A stretch of 64,000 bases of DNA from contig NZ_BCTQ01000001.1 of NCBI RefSeq assembly GCF_001571365.1, positions 186,001 to 250,000 of the forward strand, given 5' to 3'. Positions 51,354-60,617 of the stretch are shown in pieces. The notes beneath the pieces are model-generated. The model was given only the letters and a program-made list of their open reading frames with translations. It was not told the origin of the DNA and did not search any database. A program made the position numbers and the translations under genes. Origin of the DNA: Achromobacter denitrificans NBRC 15125. GTDB lineage: Bacteria > Pseudomonadota > Gammaproteobacteria > Burkholderiales > Burkholderiaceae_B. The first letter of the stretch is position 1. Each line of letters opens with the position of its first letter.

Positions 51354-52202
51354 ATGTCCACACCCGAACCGCTCGACGAGCGGATCGCTGCCTTTCAACG
51401 CGACGGATTCGTGGTGCTGGACGGCATCATCCCGCCCGCCCAGGTCAGCCAGCTCCAGGAAGCGCTGATCCGGGTCGAGGCCGAGCACGATCTCGGCTTC
51501 GCCAAGACCTCCTTCGAAGGGCGCAGGACGGTGCGCATCAACAATCTGCTGGTCTACGACCCCCGCTTCTGGGATGTGCCGCTGCAGCCCGACGTGCTGT
51601 CGCTGGCCGAACGCCTGCTGGACCGCGAGCTGCTGCTGTCGTCGCTGTGTTCGCTGACGCTGGCGCCCGGCCAGGGCGCCCAGCCGCTGCACGAAGACAC
51701 GCAGCAGCTGGCCTTGCCGCGGCCGCGGCCGCCGCTGGCCGTCAACGCCATCTGGGCGCTGAGCGACTTCACGCCCGAAAACGGCGCCACCCACCTCGTG
51801 CCCGGCAGCCATCGCTACGACAGCGCGCCGCCGTACGGCGCGCAGGACGTGGAAACCGTGCAAGCCACCATGAAGGCAGGCAGCGTCATGCTGTTCGACA
51901 GCGCGCTGTGGCACAAGGGCGGCGCCAACGAGAGCAATGCGCGCCGCTACGCCCTGTCGTGCTACTACTGCGCCGGCTGGATGCGCCAGCAGGAAAACCT
52001 GCAGCTCGGCATCCCGGCCGACGTGGCGCGGCGCTTCCCGCGCCGGCTGCAGGAGCTGTGCGGCTACAGCATCTACAAAGGCCAGTACGGCCATATCGAC
52101 AACGCCGACCCCATCACCCTGCTCGGCGGCGAAGGCAGGCCCACCGTCTGGCAGGCTACCGACGCCAAGGCCGCCCGCAACGCCGGAGGCGGCCAGGCAT
52201 GA
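51354..52202 (+). CDS. Phytanoyl-CoA dioxygenase (PhyH) family protein, copy 1
   Basis: Fe(II)/2-oxoglutarate-dependent oxygenase of 282 residues. The iron triad is His113 and Asp115 in PLHEDTQQL and His187 in SALWHKGGAN. The 2-oxoglutarate arginine is in ESNARRYAL, and PENGATHLVPGSH is the conserved PhyH strand pair. Family members hydroxylate acyl-CoAs, amino acids or natural products. AGGAG precedes the ATG. Its stop overlaps the ligase start (ATGA). It is the first gene of a long unit divergent from the AraC regulator; the substrate is unknown. Confidence 0.92.
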   Translation: MSTPEPLDERIAAFQRDGFVVLDGIIPPAQVSQLQEALIRVEAEHDLGFAKTSFEGRRTVRINNLLVYDPRFWDVPLQPDVLSLAERLLDRELLLSSLCSLTLAPGQGAQPLHEDTQQLALPRPRPPLAVNAIWALSDFTPENGATHLVPGSHRYDSAPPYGAQDVETVQATMKAGSVMLFDSALWHKGGANESNARRYALSCYYCAGWMRQQENLQLGIPADVARRFPRRLQELCGYSIYKGQYGHIDNADPITLLGGEGRPTVWQATDAKAARNAGGGQA

Positions 52203-53755
52203 ATGCGGACATGCCCGCGCCCGCCCTGCCCGTCGTGGCGGACTCGGTGGTTCATCTGTTGCGCGACGCGGCAAGGGAAACGCCAGCGTTGCCCGCCCTG
52301 TCGTTCGAGGGCGCGCGCCTGGACTACGCCCAGTACGCGGGCCTGGCCGGCGCGCTGGCGCAGCGCCTGGGGCAACGAGTCGGCCCGGGCGAGCGCATCG
52401 CGCTGCTGATGCAGAATTCGCTGGACCTGGCCGTCGCCACCTTCGCCGTGCACGCGTTGCGGGCGCAAGCCGTGCCGCTCAATCCCGGCTACCGCGAACG
52501 CGAGCTGGCCTTCATGCTGGAAGACGCGGCGCCCTGCATGGTGCTGCATGACGACAGCGTGAAAGCCGACCTGCGCGCCCTCTGCCCGTGGCTGGACGCC
52601 GATGCCATCGTCCGCACCGGCGACGGCGCGGGGCTGCTTGCGTTGCTGCCGCAGGCCTGCGCGCTGCCCGACGACCTGCCGCGCCATGAAGACCTGGCCA
52701 CGCTGCAATACACCGGCGGCACCACCGGCCGCCCCAAGGGCGTGAATATCCTGCATCGCCAGATCGCCTACAACATCGCCCAACGCGAGGCCTGGCTGCC
52801 CACGCGGCGCGGCGCCGAAGTCGTGCTTTGCGTGATGCCGCTGTTCCACGTGTCCGCGGTGTCGATGTCGCTCTACCTCAGCCTGCACGCGCGCGGGGAA
52901 CTGGTGATCCTGCGGCGCTTCGACGCCGCCCGCACCCTGGAAGCCGTCGCCGCCCACGGCGCGACGCTGCTGCCCGGCGCCCCCGCCATCTTCCATGACC
53001 TGCTGCGCTGTCCGGCATTGGGCACGGAGCGGCTGGGCACCTTGCGCGCCTGCTTCTCCGGCGCGGCGCCGCTGCCCCGTGAAGTGCTGGCCCGCTTCGA
53101 GGAACGCACCGGCTGCCCGATCTACGAAGGCTATGGCATGAGCGAGGCCGGCCCATGCCTGGCGTTCAATCCCATGCACCGGCCGCGCAGGCCGGGGTCG
53201 GTGGGCCTGCCCGTGCCCGGCGGCGAGCTGCAAGTGGTGGACCTGGACAACGGCGGGAAAGGCATGCCGCCGGGCCAGCCCGGCGAGATCCGGGTGCGGG
53301 GGCCGCACGTGATGGCCGGCTACCGCCGGGCCGCTCCCGACGCGGGACAGGCGCTGCGCGAAGGCTGGTTCCATACCGGCGACGTGGCGGTCATGGATGC
53401 CGACGGCTATCTCCATCTACAGGGACGCCGCCACGACTGCATCAACGTGGGCGGCTTCAAGGTCTATCCGCTGGAGGTCGAACAGGTGCTGCTTTCCCGG
53501 CCGGAGGTCGGCGAGGCCGCCGCCTTCGGCGTGCTCGACGAACGTCTCGGCCAGGTGGTCCACGCGTGGGTGACGCCCGCACCCGGCCAACGGCTGGACC
53601 TGGACGCGCTGCAAGCGCATTGCGCGGCGCACCTGGCAGGCTACAAAGTGCCGCGCCGCATCGGCGCGGCCGGCGCGCTGCCGCGCACCAGCATAGGCAA
53701 GCTTGCGCGCAACGCGCTGGAGCCCGTCTCCGCGCCCGATCCGATTTCGCAGTGA
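52199..53755 (+). CDS. AMP-dependent acyl-CoA synthetase/ligase
   Basis: Class I adenylate-forming enzyme of 518 residues that activates a carboxylic acid with ATP, probably to a CoA thioester. Core motifs are LQYTGGTTGRPKG (P-loop), CFSGAAPLP, IYEGYGMSEAGP, FHTGDVAVMDADGYLHLQGRRHDCINVGGFKVYPLEVE and the C-terminal catalytic lysine in TSIGKLARNAL. No carrier-protein domain is attached. ATG at 52199 overlaps the PhyH stop, so the oxygenase and ligase are translationally coupled. A PhyH-type enzyme next to a ligase suggests alpha-oxidation or side-chain attack on a branched or aromatic acid. Confidence 0.93.
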   Translation: MNADMPAPALPVVADSVVHLLRDAARETPALPALSFEGARLDYAQYAGLAGALAQRLGQRVGPGERIALLMQNSLDLAVATFAVHALRAQAVPLNPGYRERELAFMLEDAAPCMVLHDDSVKADLRALCPWLDADAIVRTGDGAGLLALLPQACALPDDLPRHEDLATLQYTGGTTGRPKGVNILHRQIAYNIAQREAWLPTRRGAEVVLCVMPLFHVSAVSMSLYLSLHARGELVILRRFDAARTLEAVAAHGATLLPGAPAIFHDLLRCPALGTERLGTLRACFSGAAPLPREVLARFEERTGCPIYEGYGMSEAGPCLAFNPMHRPRRPGSVGLPVPGGELQVVDLDNGGKGMPPGQPGEIRVRGPHVMAGYRRAAPDAGQALREGWFHTGDVAVMDADGYLHLQGRRHDCINVGGFKVYPLEVEQVLLSRPEVGEAAAFGVLDERLGQVVHAWVTPAPGQRLDLDALQAHCAAHLAGYKVPRRIGAAGALPRTSIGKLARNALEPVSAPDPISQ

Positions 53756-53777
53756 ACCGCAATAAAAGGGGAGGAAC

Positions 53778-54707
53778 ATGAAGACAATCGATCTGCAGGC
53801 GTTGCAGAATCAGCTCACCGAAGAAGGCTACGCCGTCATCGAGAACGTTCTGGACGCCGAAGCGCTGGCCCGCGCGCGCGAGCGGGTGGCGGGCTTGATG
53901 GCCGCCGAGCGCGCCGATCCTTTCCCGCTCGACGACGAACGGCACGAGGACGACGACGAAATCCTGGCCTACTACAAGAAGCACTACACGGTCAGCGACC
54001 AGGAAGCCCGGCGCATGGTCGCGCGCATCCACCAGTATCGCCGCGACAATCAGGGCACGCGTTGGCCGGTGCCGATCAGCAAGGTCTCGAAGAATTTCCT
54101 GCACCTGCCCACGCTGTTCGACGACGATAAGTCCCAGCGCATCTGGAACCTGCTGAACAAGGCCCCGGACATGATCCCGCTGATCGAGCACCCGCAGGTG
54201 CTGCCGATGGTGCGGCATGTGATGGGCGCGGACTGCAATCTGCACGATTTCCAGGCCACCAGCATCGGGCCGGGCACCGGCGGCGGCGCCTGGCACGTGG
54301 ACGCGCCGCTGGGCCAGATCGCCGAACCGCTGCCGGAATTTCCGCTGACGCTGCAGAATGTCTGGATGCTGGATGACTTCACCGCCGACAACGGCGCCAC
54401 TCGCGTCATGCCGCGCAGCCACAAGCTGCGCAAATCGCCACCGTGGGGCAGCGGCCCGCTGGACGGCGAGGTCACCCTGACCGCCCCCGCGGGTTCGGTC
54501 GCCATCTGGCTGTCCAATACCTGGCACCGCTCGGGGCCCAACCACACCGGCCGCGAGCGCCGCGCCATTCTCTGCAATTACAACGTGTCCTGGCTGCGCG
54601 GCTTTGCCGACTTCACCAGCACGCTGGCGCCCGACGTGGCCGCCGGGCTGTCCAACGACGCGCGCTATCTGCTGGGCTACGGCGCCCGCGCGCCATTGAC
54701 GCGCTAG
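53778..54707 (+). CDS. Phytanoyl-CoA dioxygenase (PhyH) family protein, copy 2
   Basis: Second Fe(II)/2-oxoglutarate oxygenase, 309 residues. The iron ligands are His173 and Asp175 (AWHVDAPLG) and His250 (NTWHRSGPN); the 2-oxoglutarate arginine is around 259-262 (GRERRAIL); DFTADNGATRVMPRSH is the PhyH signature. It differs from copy 1 outside the core and has a longer N-terminal acidic insert (LDDERHEDDDE). GGGGAGG precedes the ATG. Two different oxygenases in one operon suggest successive hydroxylations. Confidence 0.92.
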   Translation: MKTIDLQALQNQLTEEGYAVIENVLDAEALARARERVAGLMAAERADPFPLDDERHEDDDEILAYYKKHYTVSDQEARRMVARIHQYRRDNQGTRWPVPISKVSKNFLHLPTLFDDDKSQRIWNLLNKAPDMIPLIEHPQVLPMVRHVMGADCNLHDFQATSIGPGTGGGAWHVDAPLGQIAEPLPEFPLTLQNVWMLDDFTADNGATRVMPRSHKLRKSPPWGSGPLDGEVTLTAPAGSVAIWLSNTWHRSGPNHTGRERRAILCNYNVSWLRGFADFTSTLAPDVAAGLSNDARYLLGYGARAPLTR

Positions 54708-54709
54708 CC

Positions 54710-55936
54710 ATGGCGACCGCAACTTTCCCCGAAGCCGCCGACGCGGCGGAGGTGGCCGTGCACGGCTACTGCGCCCCCGGGTTCGACGCCGTGCGCGCAG
54801 CCTTCGCGCGCAACTTCCTGGACGCCGACGAACTGGGCGCGTCCGTCGCCATCGAAGTCGACGGACGCCTCGTGGTGGACCTGTGGGCCGGCTGGGCCGA
54901 CGCGCAACGCCAGCGTCCCTGGGAACGCGACACCGTCTGTATTGTGTTCTCCAATACCAAGCCCGCCACCGCCCTGTGCGCCCACATGCTGGCCGAGGCC
55001 GGCGAACTGGACCTGGACGCGCCGGTCTCCCGCTACTGGCCGGCGTTCGGATCGGCGGGCAAGGACGGCATCACCCCGCGCATGCTGCTCAACCACACGG
55101 CGGGGCTGCCGGCGCTGCGCGACCCGCTGCCGCCGGGCGCCGCCTTCGACTGGGAGGAGATGACCGGCCGGTTGGCGCGGGCCGCCCCCTTCTGGGCGCC
55201 CGGCTCTCGCGTGGCCTACCACGGGCTGACCTACGGCTGGCTGGTGGGCGAACTGGTTCGCAGACAGGGCGGCTGCATGCCCGGGGAGTTCTTCCGCCGC
55301 CACGTCGCCCAGCCGCTGGACCTGGACTTCTGGATCGGCCTGCCCGAAAGCGAGGAAGCGCGCGTCGCTCCCATCGTGCCGCCGCCGGCGCCGCAACCGC
55401 CCCTGAGTCCCTTCGAGCAGTCGCTGAACGAGGCGCACAGCCCCACCGCCCTCTATGCCAAGAACACGGGCGGCTGGCGTCCTTCCGGCTTCAATAGCCG
55501 CGCCGGCCATGCCGCCGGGCTGTGCGCGGCCGGCGGCATCGGCAATGCGCGCAGCCTGGCGCGGCTGTACGGGGCGCTGGCGCTGGGCGGCGCGCGCGAC
55601 GGCGTGCGCCTGCTGCGCGAAGACACGCTGGCCTCGGCCACCGCGCTGTCGGCCCAGTCGGACGACGACGCCTGCCTGCGCGTGCCCACGCGCTTTGCCA
55701 GCGGCTTCATGCGGCAGATGGACAACCGCGGGCGCGGGCTGGACAGCGCCTGCTTCGGCGAGGAAGCCTTCGGCCACACGGGGGCCGGCGGATCGCTGGC
55801 TTTCGCATGGCCCCGGCGACGCCTTTCCTTCGCCTACACGATGAACCGGATGGGCCGCACCGTGCTGCTCGACGAGCGCGCGCACCGACTGGTCCGCGCG
55901 GCGCATGCCGCCATCGGCGTGCCGCCGCCATGCTGA
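54710..55936 (+). CDS. Serine hydrolase of the beta-lactamase/EstB family
   Basis: Predicted esterase or lactamase-fold hydrolase of 408 residues. The nucleophile motif S-x-x-K is Ser81-Asn-Thr-Lys84 (IVFSNTKPATAL), a likely catalytic Tyr is in VAYHGLTYGWL, and HTGAGGS takes the place of the KTG box. Absence of a signal peptide points to a cytoplasmic EstB-type esterase rather than a secreted beta-lactamase. It begins 2 bp after the PhyH stop. It could hydrolyse an ester or lactone produced or imported by the operon. Confidence 0.9.
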   Translation: MATATFPEAADAAEVAVHGYCAPGFDAVRAAFARNFLDADELGASVAIEVDGRLVVDLWAGWADAQRQRPWERDTVCIVFSNTKPATALCAHMLAEAGELDLDAPVSRYWPAFGSAGKDGITPRMLLNHTAGLPALRDPLPPGAAFDWEEMTGRLARAAPFWAPGSRVAYHGLTYGWLVGELVRRQGGCMPGEFFRRHVAQPLDLDFWIGLPESEEARVAPIVPPPAPQPPLSPFEQSLNEAHSPTALYAKNTGGWRPSGFNSRAGHAAGLCAAGGIGNARSLARLYGALALGGARDGVRLLREDTLASATALSAQSDDDACLRVPTRFASGFMRQMDNRGRGLDSACFGEEAFGHTGAGGSLAFAWPRRRLSFAYTMNRMGRTVLLDERAHRLVRAAHAAIGVPPPC

Positions 55937-55989
55937 CGCCATCCCGGCGTGCACCGGAAACACCACAAGAAAACCTGGAGACAACCCCC

Positions 55990-57255
55990 ATGAATGCAAG
56001 CGCACCCCACCGCCCGGCCGCCCTCCGGCGCCTGTTCGCCGCCGCCGGCGCCTGCCTGCTGCTGAACGGCGCCGCCGGCGCCGCCGAGCCCGTCAAGATC
56101 GGCTATCTGATCCCGCTGTCGGGCAGCGCCACCGCCTCCATCGGCAAGGACATGTCGCGCGCCACCCACCTGGCCGTCAAGCACATCAACGCCGCGGGCG
56201 GGATCCAATCGCTGGGCGGCGCCCAGCTGGAGCTGGTCGAGGTCGACACCCGCGGCGACGCCAAGGTCGCCATGACCGAGGTCGAGCGCCTGATCACGCG
56301 CGAGAAAACGCCGGTGCTGCTGGGCGCCTTCCAGAGCGGAGTGACCTTCCCCGCCACCGCCGTCGCCGAAAAGAACCGGGTGCCATGGGTGGTCGACCTG
56401 GCCGCCAAGGCCGACATCACCGAGCGCGGCTTCAAATACGTGTTCCGCCCCACCCAGATCCCGGCGTCCGGCAACGCCGAGAGCATGGCCGACTTCATCC
56501 AGTACGCGGGCAAGACCACCGGCAAGCCGGCCAAGACCGTGGCCATGGTCTACGAGAACACCGACTGGGGCCAGGACATGGCCAACACGCTGCGCGCCAA
56601 GTTCAAGGCGGCGGGCATCGACCTGGTGCTGGACGAGGGCTACCCGCCCAACTCCCCCGACCTGCGCCCGCTGGTCCTGAAGATCAAGGGCAAGAAGCCC
56701 GACGTCGTCACGGTGACGTCCTACGGCGCCGACGCCGTGCAGCTGCACAAGCTGCTGGCGCAACTGCGCGTGGGCGCGACCTTCATCGGCAGCGCCGCCG
56801 GCCAGATCGACAGCACCTTCATCCCGCTGGTCGGCAAGGACATCGCCAGCCAGGTCTACACGACCAACGGCTGGGCGGGCTACGAGTCTTCCATCACCAC
56901 GCCGTTCGCCAAGAAGTTCTGGGACGACTTCGTGGCTGCCTACAAGGTGGACCCCAACGAGCTGTCCGTCAGCGCCTACGCCGCCGTATGGGTCATCAAG
57001 GATGCGCTGGAACGCGCGGGCCGCGCCGACCCCGAAGCGATCCGCGACGCCCTCGCCCAGACGCGCCTGCAAGGCACCGACCTGAACAAGCTGGTGGGCT
57101 ACGACATCGTGATCGACGCCAAGGGCCAGAACCCCGAGAAGCGCTACGTCATGCAGCAGATCACCGCCGACGGCCAGTACCGCACCGTATGGCCGGAGAA
57201 CCTGGCGTCCAAATCCTACAAGATGACCTGGCCGGCCACTCCCGCCAAGCCCTGA
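55990..57255 (+). CDS. LIV-type ABC transporter substrate-binding protein
   Basis: Periplasmic binding protein of 421 residues. The signal peptide runs to about GAAGAAEP. The branched-chain-amino-acid receptor fold follows: KIGYLIPLSGSATASIGKDMSRATHLAVKHINAAGG, TPVLLGAFQSGVTFP, KTVAMVYENTDWGQDM. Proteins of this type also carry aromatic acids, amides and other hydrophobic acids. GGAG precedes the ATG. It is followed by the two permease and two ATPase genes of the same transporter. Confidence 0.94.
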   Translation: MNASAPHRPAALRRLFAAAGACLLLNGAAGAAEPVKIGYLIPLSGSATASIGKDMSRATHLAVKHINAAGGIQSLGGAQLELVEVDTRGDAKVAMTEVERLITREKTPVLLGAFQSGVTFPATAVAEKNRVPWVVDLAAKADITERGFKYVFRPTQIPASGNAESMADFIQYAGKTTGKPAKTVAMVYENTDWGQDMANTLRAKFKAAGIDLVLDEGYPPNSPDLRPLVLKIKGKKPDVVTVTSYGADAVQLHKLLAQLRVGATFIGSAAGQIDSTFIPLVGKDIASQVYTTNGWAGYESSITTPFAKKFWDDFVAAYKVDPNELSVSAYAAVWVIKDALERAGRADPEAIRDALAQTRLQGTDLNKLVGYDIVIDAKGQNPEKRYVMQQITADGQYRTVWPENLASKSYKMTWPATPAKP

Positions 57256-57281
57256 CCCCGTTCCCGCAAGGAGCCTCTCCC

Positions 57282-58163
57282 TTGACCACTACCCTGCTCC
57301 AGGCGCTGCTCGGCGGCATCGCCAGCGGCGCCGTCTACGGCCTGATCGCGCTCGGGCTGAGCCTGCAATTCGGCGTGATGAAGATCATCAACTTCGCGCA
57401 CGGCGCGTTCCTGATGATGTCGATGTACGTCTGTTTCGCGCTCACCAGCCGCTATGGCCTGCACCCCCTGGCCGCGATGCCGCTGACGGCCGTCGTGTTG
57501 TTCGCGGTCGGATACGCCTGCCAGCGCTGGCTGATCGACGGCATCTACCGCAAGGAGACTTCCCGCGAGCCCATCGGGGTGCTGATCTTCACCACCGGCC
57601 TGTGGATCTTTCTCGACAACGCCTTCCTCGCCCTGGCGGGCCCGGACAGCCGCACGATCGATGCGCCCTGGGCCAACGAAGTGTGGATGCCCGGCGACCT
57701 GATCTTCACCTATCCCCAGATCGCCGGCCTGGTATTCGCCAGCCTGATCACCGCCGCGCTGGTGCTGTTCCTGCGCCATACCCGCACGGGCCGGGCCATT
57801 CGCGCCACCGGCCAGGACCGCGAGGCCGCCAGCGTGCTCGGCATCGACAGCGTCCGCGTCTACCGGCTGTCCTTCGCCATCGGGCTGCTGGTGCTGGGCG
57901 CGGCCGGCGCGCTGCTGCTGCCGCTCTATCCCGTGAATCCCTTCGTCGGCGACATCTTCGGCCTGCGCGCCTTCGTCATCGTCGTGCTGGGCGGCATCGG
58001 CTCGGTGGCCGGCGCCTTCTGGGGCGGCATCCTGGTGGGCGTGCTGGAATCGGTCGGCAGCCAGCTGATCCCGATCACCTACGCCGAGGCCCTCATCTTC
58101 CTGCTGTTTCTCGCCACCATGTATTTCCGCCCCAGCGGGCTGTTCGGCGTGGAGAACGAATAA
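57282..58163 (+). CDS. LIV-type ABC transporter permease (LivH-like)
   Basis: Inner-membrane permease of 293 residues. I assign TTG at 57282 as start because AGGAG stands 8 bp before it and no suitable ATG exists at the conserved N-terminus (TTTLLQALLGGIASGAVYGLIALGLSLQFGVMKIINFAHGAF). The LivH signature GQDREAASVLGIDSVRVYRLSFAIG and LGGIGSVAGAFWGGILVGVLES are present. The stop overlaps the next ATG. Confidence 0.92.
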   Translation: MTTTLLQALLGGIASGAVYGLIALGLSLQFGVMKIINFAHGAFLMMSMYVCFALTSRYGLHPLAAMPLTAVVLFAVGYACQRWLIDGIYRKETSREPIGVLIFTTGLWIFLDNAFLALAGPDSRTIDAPWANEVWMPGDLIFTYPQIAGLVFASLITAALVLFLRHTRTGRAIRATGQDREAASVLGIDSVRVYRLSFAIGLLVLGAAGALLLPLYPVNPFVGDIFGLRAFVIVVLGGIGSVAGAFWGGILVGVLESVGSQLIPITYAEALIFLLFLATMYFRPSGLFGVENE

Positions 58164-59176
58164 TGGCCATGAACAAATTGCCTGCGTCGGCCGGCGCCGT
58201 CATTTTCGGCGTGCTGGCGCTGCTGCCGCTGGCGAGCGGCAGCCAGTACATCCTGTCGGTCGGCGCGATGACCCTGTTGTACGCGTACCTGGCGTTGTCC
58301 TGGAACATCCTGGGCGGCATCGCCGGTCAGCTTTCGCTGGGCCATGCGGCCTACTTCGGCCTGGGCGCCTATACCTCGACCTGGCTGTTCGTGAACCTGG
58401 GCATCAGCCCGTGGCTGGGCATGTGGGCCGGCGCGGCAGTGGCGATCGCCGCGGCGCTGCTCGTCGGCATCTCCTGCCTGCAACTGCGCGGCGCCTACTT
58501 CGCGCTGGCCTCGATCGCCTCGTGCATGGTGCTCAAGACCCTCGTGGAGAACGCCGATACGCTGCTGGGCGGGCCGCGCGGCATGGAAGTGACCCTGCTG
58601 CGCGACGCCCCGCTGTACTTCCAGCATACGGGCAAGGCCTTCTACTACATCGTGGCCCTGGTCTTTACCGTCGCCGCCCTGCTGGTCAACCGCCACGTGC
58701 TGCGCAGCCGCTTCGGCTACTGCCTGACGGCGGTGCGCAACGACCAGGAGGCGGCAATGGCGCTGGGGGTGCCGGTGCGACGCTACAAGCTGTCGGCGGC
58801 CGCGCTGAGCGCCGCCATGACGGCGCTGGGCGGCACCTTCTATGCCCAGTTCGTGCTGTACATCAGCCCGGACAAGGTGTTCGGCGCCAACCTCGGGGTC
58901 ATCATCGCCGTGGTCTGCATCATCGGCGGCCGCGGCACGCTGTGGGGGCCGGTGCTGGGCGCCGTGCTGCTGCTGCCCGGCGAAGAGCTGGCGCGCTCGC
59001 TGACCGGAGGCATGGTCGGGGCCGACATGATGCTGTACGGCCTGCTGCTGATGATCATCATCCGCTGGGAGCCGCGCGGTCTGATGGCATTGCTCACCCG
59101 GCGGGCCGGCGCGCCGATCCGCCACGGCGGCGGCGCGACCAAACCCCTCGGACAAGCCGCGGGGGGAACGCGATGA
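58163..59176 (+). CDS. LIV-type ABC transporter permease (LivM-like)
   Basis: Inner-membrane permease of 337 residues with about nine to ten hydrophobic segments. LivM marks are LALSWNILGGIAGQLSLGHAAYFGLGAYTS, CLTAVRNDQEAAMALGVPVRRYKLSAAALSAAMTALGG and CIIGGRGTLWGPVLGAVLL. It ends in a short basic tail. It overlaps genes on both sides by one to four bases, indicating tight co-translation. Confidence 0.94.
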   Translation: MAMNKLPASAGAVIFGVLALLPLASGSQYILSVGAMTLLYAYLALSWNILGGIAGQLSLGHAAYFGLGAYTSTWLFVNLGISPWLGMWAGAAVAIAAALLVGISCLQLRGAYFALASIASCMVLKTLVENADTLLGGPRGMEVTLLRDAPLYFQHTGKAFYYIVALVFTVAALLVNRHVLRSRFGYCLTAVRNDQEAAMALGVPVRRYKLSAAALSAAMTALGGTFYAQFVLYISPDKVFGANLGVIIAVVCIIGGRGTLWGPVLGAVLLLPGEELARSLTGGMVGADMMLYGLLLMIIIRWEPRGLMALLTRRAGAPIRHGGGATKPLGQAAGGTR

Positions 59177-59892
59177 GCCTGCTCGAATTCCTGGACGTCA
59201 GCCGCAACTTCGGCGGAGTGCAAGCCTCCGACCGGGTCAGCTTCACCGTGGGGGCCGATGAAATCGTCGGCCTGATCGGCCCGAACGGCGCCGGCAAGAC
59301 CACCCTGTTCTCCATGGCATCCGGTTTCGTGCCGCCCAGCAGCGGAGACATCCGCTTCAACGGCGACCGCATCAATGGCAAGGACCCCGCGCGCATCTGC
59401 GCCGCCGGCCTGGCGCGCACCTTCCAGATCGTGAAGCCCTTCGGCGACATGACCGTGCTGGAGAACGCCATGATCGGCGCCTTCCTGCGGCATCGCGCTC
59501 CGGCAGAGGCCGCCGAGGCCGCGCAGGCCGTGCTGTCCCGCGTCGGGCTGGCAGGGCGCGAGCACCAGGTGGCGCGCACCCTGACCCTGTCCGGCCGCAA
59601 GCGCCTGGAAGTCGCCAAGGCCCTGGCGACCCAGCCGCGCCTGCTGCTGCTCGACGAGGTGATGGCCGGGCTCACGCCGGTCGAAACCGAAGAGATGGTG
59701 GCGCTGATCCTGTCGCTGCGCGGCGACGGCATCAGCGTCCTGGTGATCGAACACAATATGAAGGCCATCATGCAGTTATCCGACCGCATCGTCGTCATCC
59801 AGCAAGGACGCAAGATCGCCGACGGCCTGCCCCAGCAGGTCGCCAACGATCCGCTGGTGGTGCGGGCCTATCTTGGGGAGGCCGCGGCATGA
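59173..59892 (+). CDS. LIV-type ABC transporter ATPase (LivG-like)
   Basis: ATPase of 239 residues. Walker A GPNGAGKT is near residues 36-43. ARTFQIVKPFGDMTVLENAMIGA is the LivG-type Q-loop region, TLSGRKRLEVAKALA the signature and LLLLDEVMAGLTPVE the Walker B. The signature reads LSGRK where most family members have LSGGQ, a known variation among LivG-like proteins. Coupled by ATGA to the permease before it and by four bases to the ATPase after it. Confidence 0.94.
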   Translation: MSLLEFLDVSRNFGGVQASDRVSFTVGADEIVGLIGPNGAGKTTLFSMASGFVPPSSGDIRFNGDRINGKDPARICAAGLARTFQIVKPFGDMTVLENAMIGAFLRHRAPAEAAEAAQAVLSRVGLAGREHQVARTLTLSGRKRLEVAKALATQPRLLLLDEVMAGLTPVETEEMVALILSLRGDGISVLVIEHNMKAIMQLSDRIVVIQQGRKIADGLPQQVANDPLVVRAYLGEAAA

Positions 59893-60596
59893 TGCTGGAA
59901 ATACGGCAACTCGACGCGGGCTACGGCGACGTGCAGGTGCTGCGCGGCGTGGACATGCACGTCGGCGAAGGCGAGATCGTCAGCCTGGTCGGCGCCAACG
60001 GCGCCGGGAAAAGCACGCTCATCCGCACGGTCATGGGCTCGCTGCCAGCGCTGTCGGGCGAAGTCCGTTTCCTGGGCGAACGCATCAGCGGCCTGCCGGC
60101 CCACCAGGTGGCCCGGCTGGGCATGGCGCAGGTCATGGAGGGCCGCCGGCTGTTCGGCCACATGGACGTCGAAGACAACCTGCTGGTGGGCGCCGACGTG
60201 CTGCGCGACAAGCGCCGCAGCCGCGAAAACCTGGACTGGGTCTACCAGCTGTTTCCGCGCCTGCGCGAACGGCGCCGCCAGCTCGCCCGCTCGTTCAGCG
60301 GCGGCGAACAGCAGATGCTGGCCATCGGCCGCGCCCTCATGACTTCGCCCAAGCTGCTGCTCCTGGACGAACCCTCGATCGGGCTGGCTCCCATCATGGT
60401 CAAGGACATCTTCGACAAGCTTCCGCTGATCAACGCGCGCGGCATCACCATCCTGCTCGTCGAGCAGGACGTGCACCGCTCGCTCAGCATGGCTGGACGC
60501 GGCTACGTGCTGGAACACGGCGAAATCGTGATGTCGGGCCGAGGCGCGGACCTGCTGGCCGACGAAGGCCTGCGCCGCGCCTACCTGGGGGTGTAG
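59889..60596 (+). CDS. LIV-type ABC transporter ATPase (LivF-like)
   Basis: ATPase of 235 residues. Walker A GANGAGKS (near 38-45), MAQVMEGRRLFGHMDVEDNL, signature SFSGGEQQMLAIGRALM, and Walker B LLLLDEPSIGLAP are all intact. It is the last gene of the operon; the VOC gene converges 22 bp beyond its stop. Confidence 0.95.
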   Translation: MMLEIRQLDAGYGDVQVLRGVDMHVGEGEIVSLVGANGAGKSTLIRTVMGSLPALSGEVRFLGERISGLPAHQVARLGMAQVMEGRRLFGHMDVEDNLLVGADVLRDKRRSRENLDWVYQLFPRLRERRRQLARSFSGGEQQMLAIGRALMTSPKLLLLDEPSIGLAPIMVKDIFDKLPLINARGITILLVEQDVHRSLSMAGRGYVLEHGEIVMSGRGADLLADEGLRRAYLGV

Positions 60597-60617
60597 CCAG
60601 GCCGGCGCGGCGCCCCG

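Noticed and set aside
54710-55936. Calling the serine hydrolase an antibiotic-resistance beta-lactamase
   Set aside because: It lacks a signal peptide, has HTG in place of KTG and sits in a catabolic operon. An EstB-type esterase is more likely.
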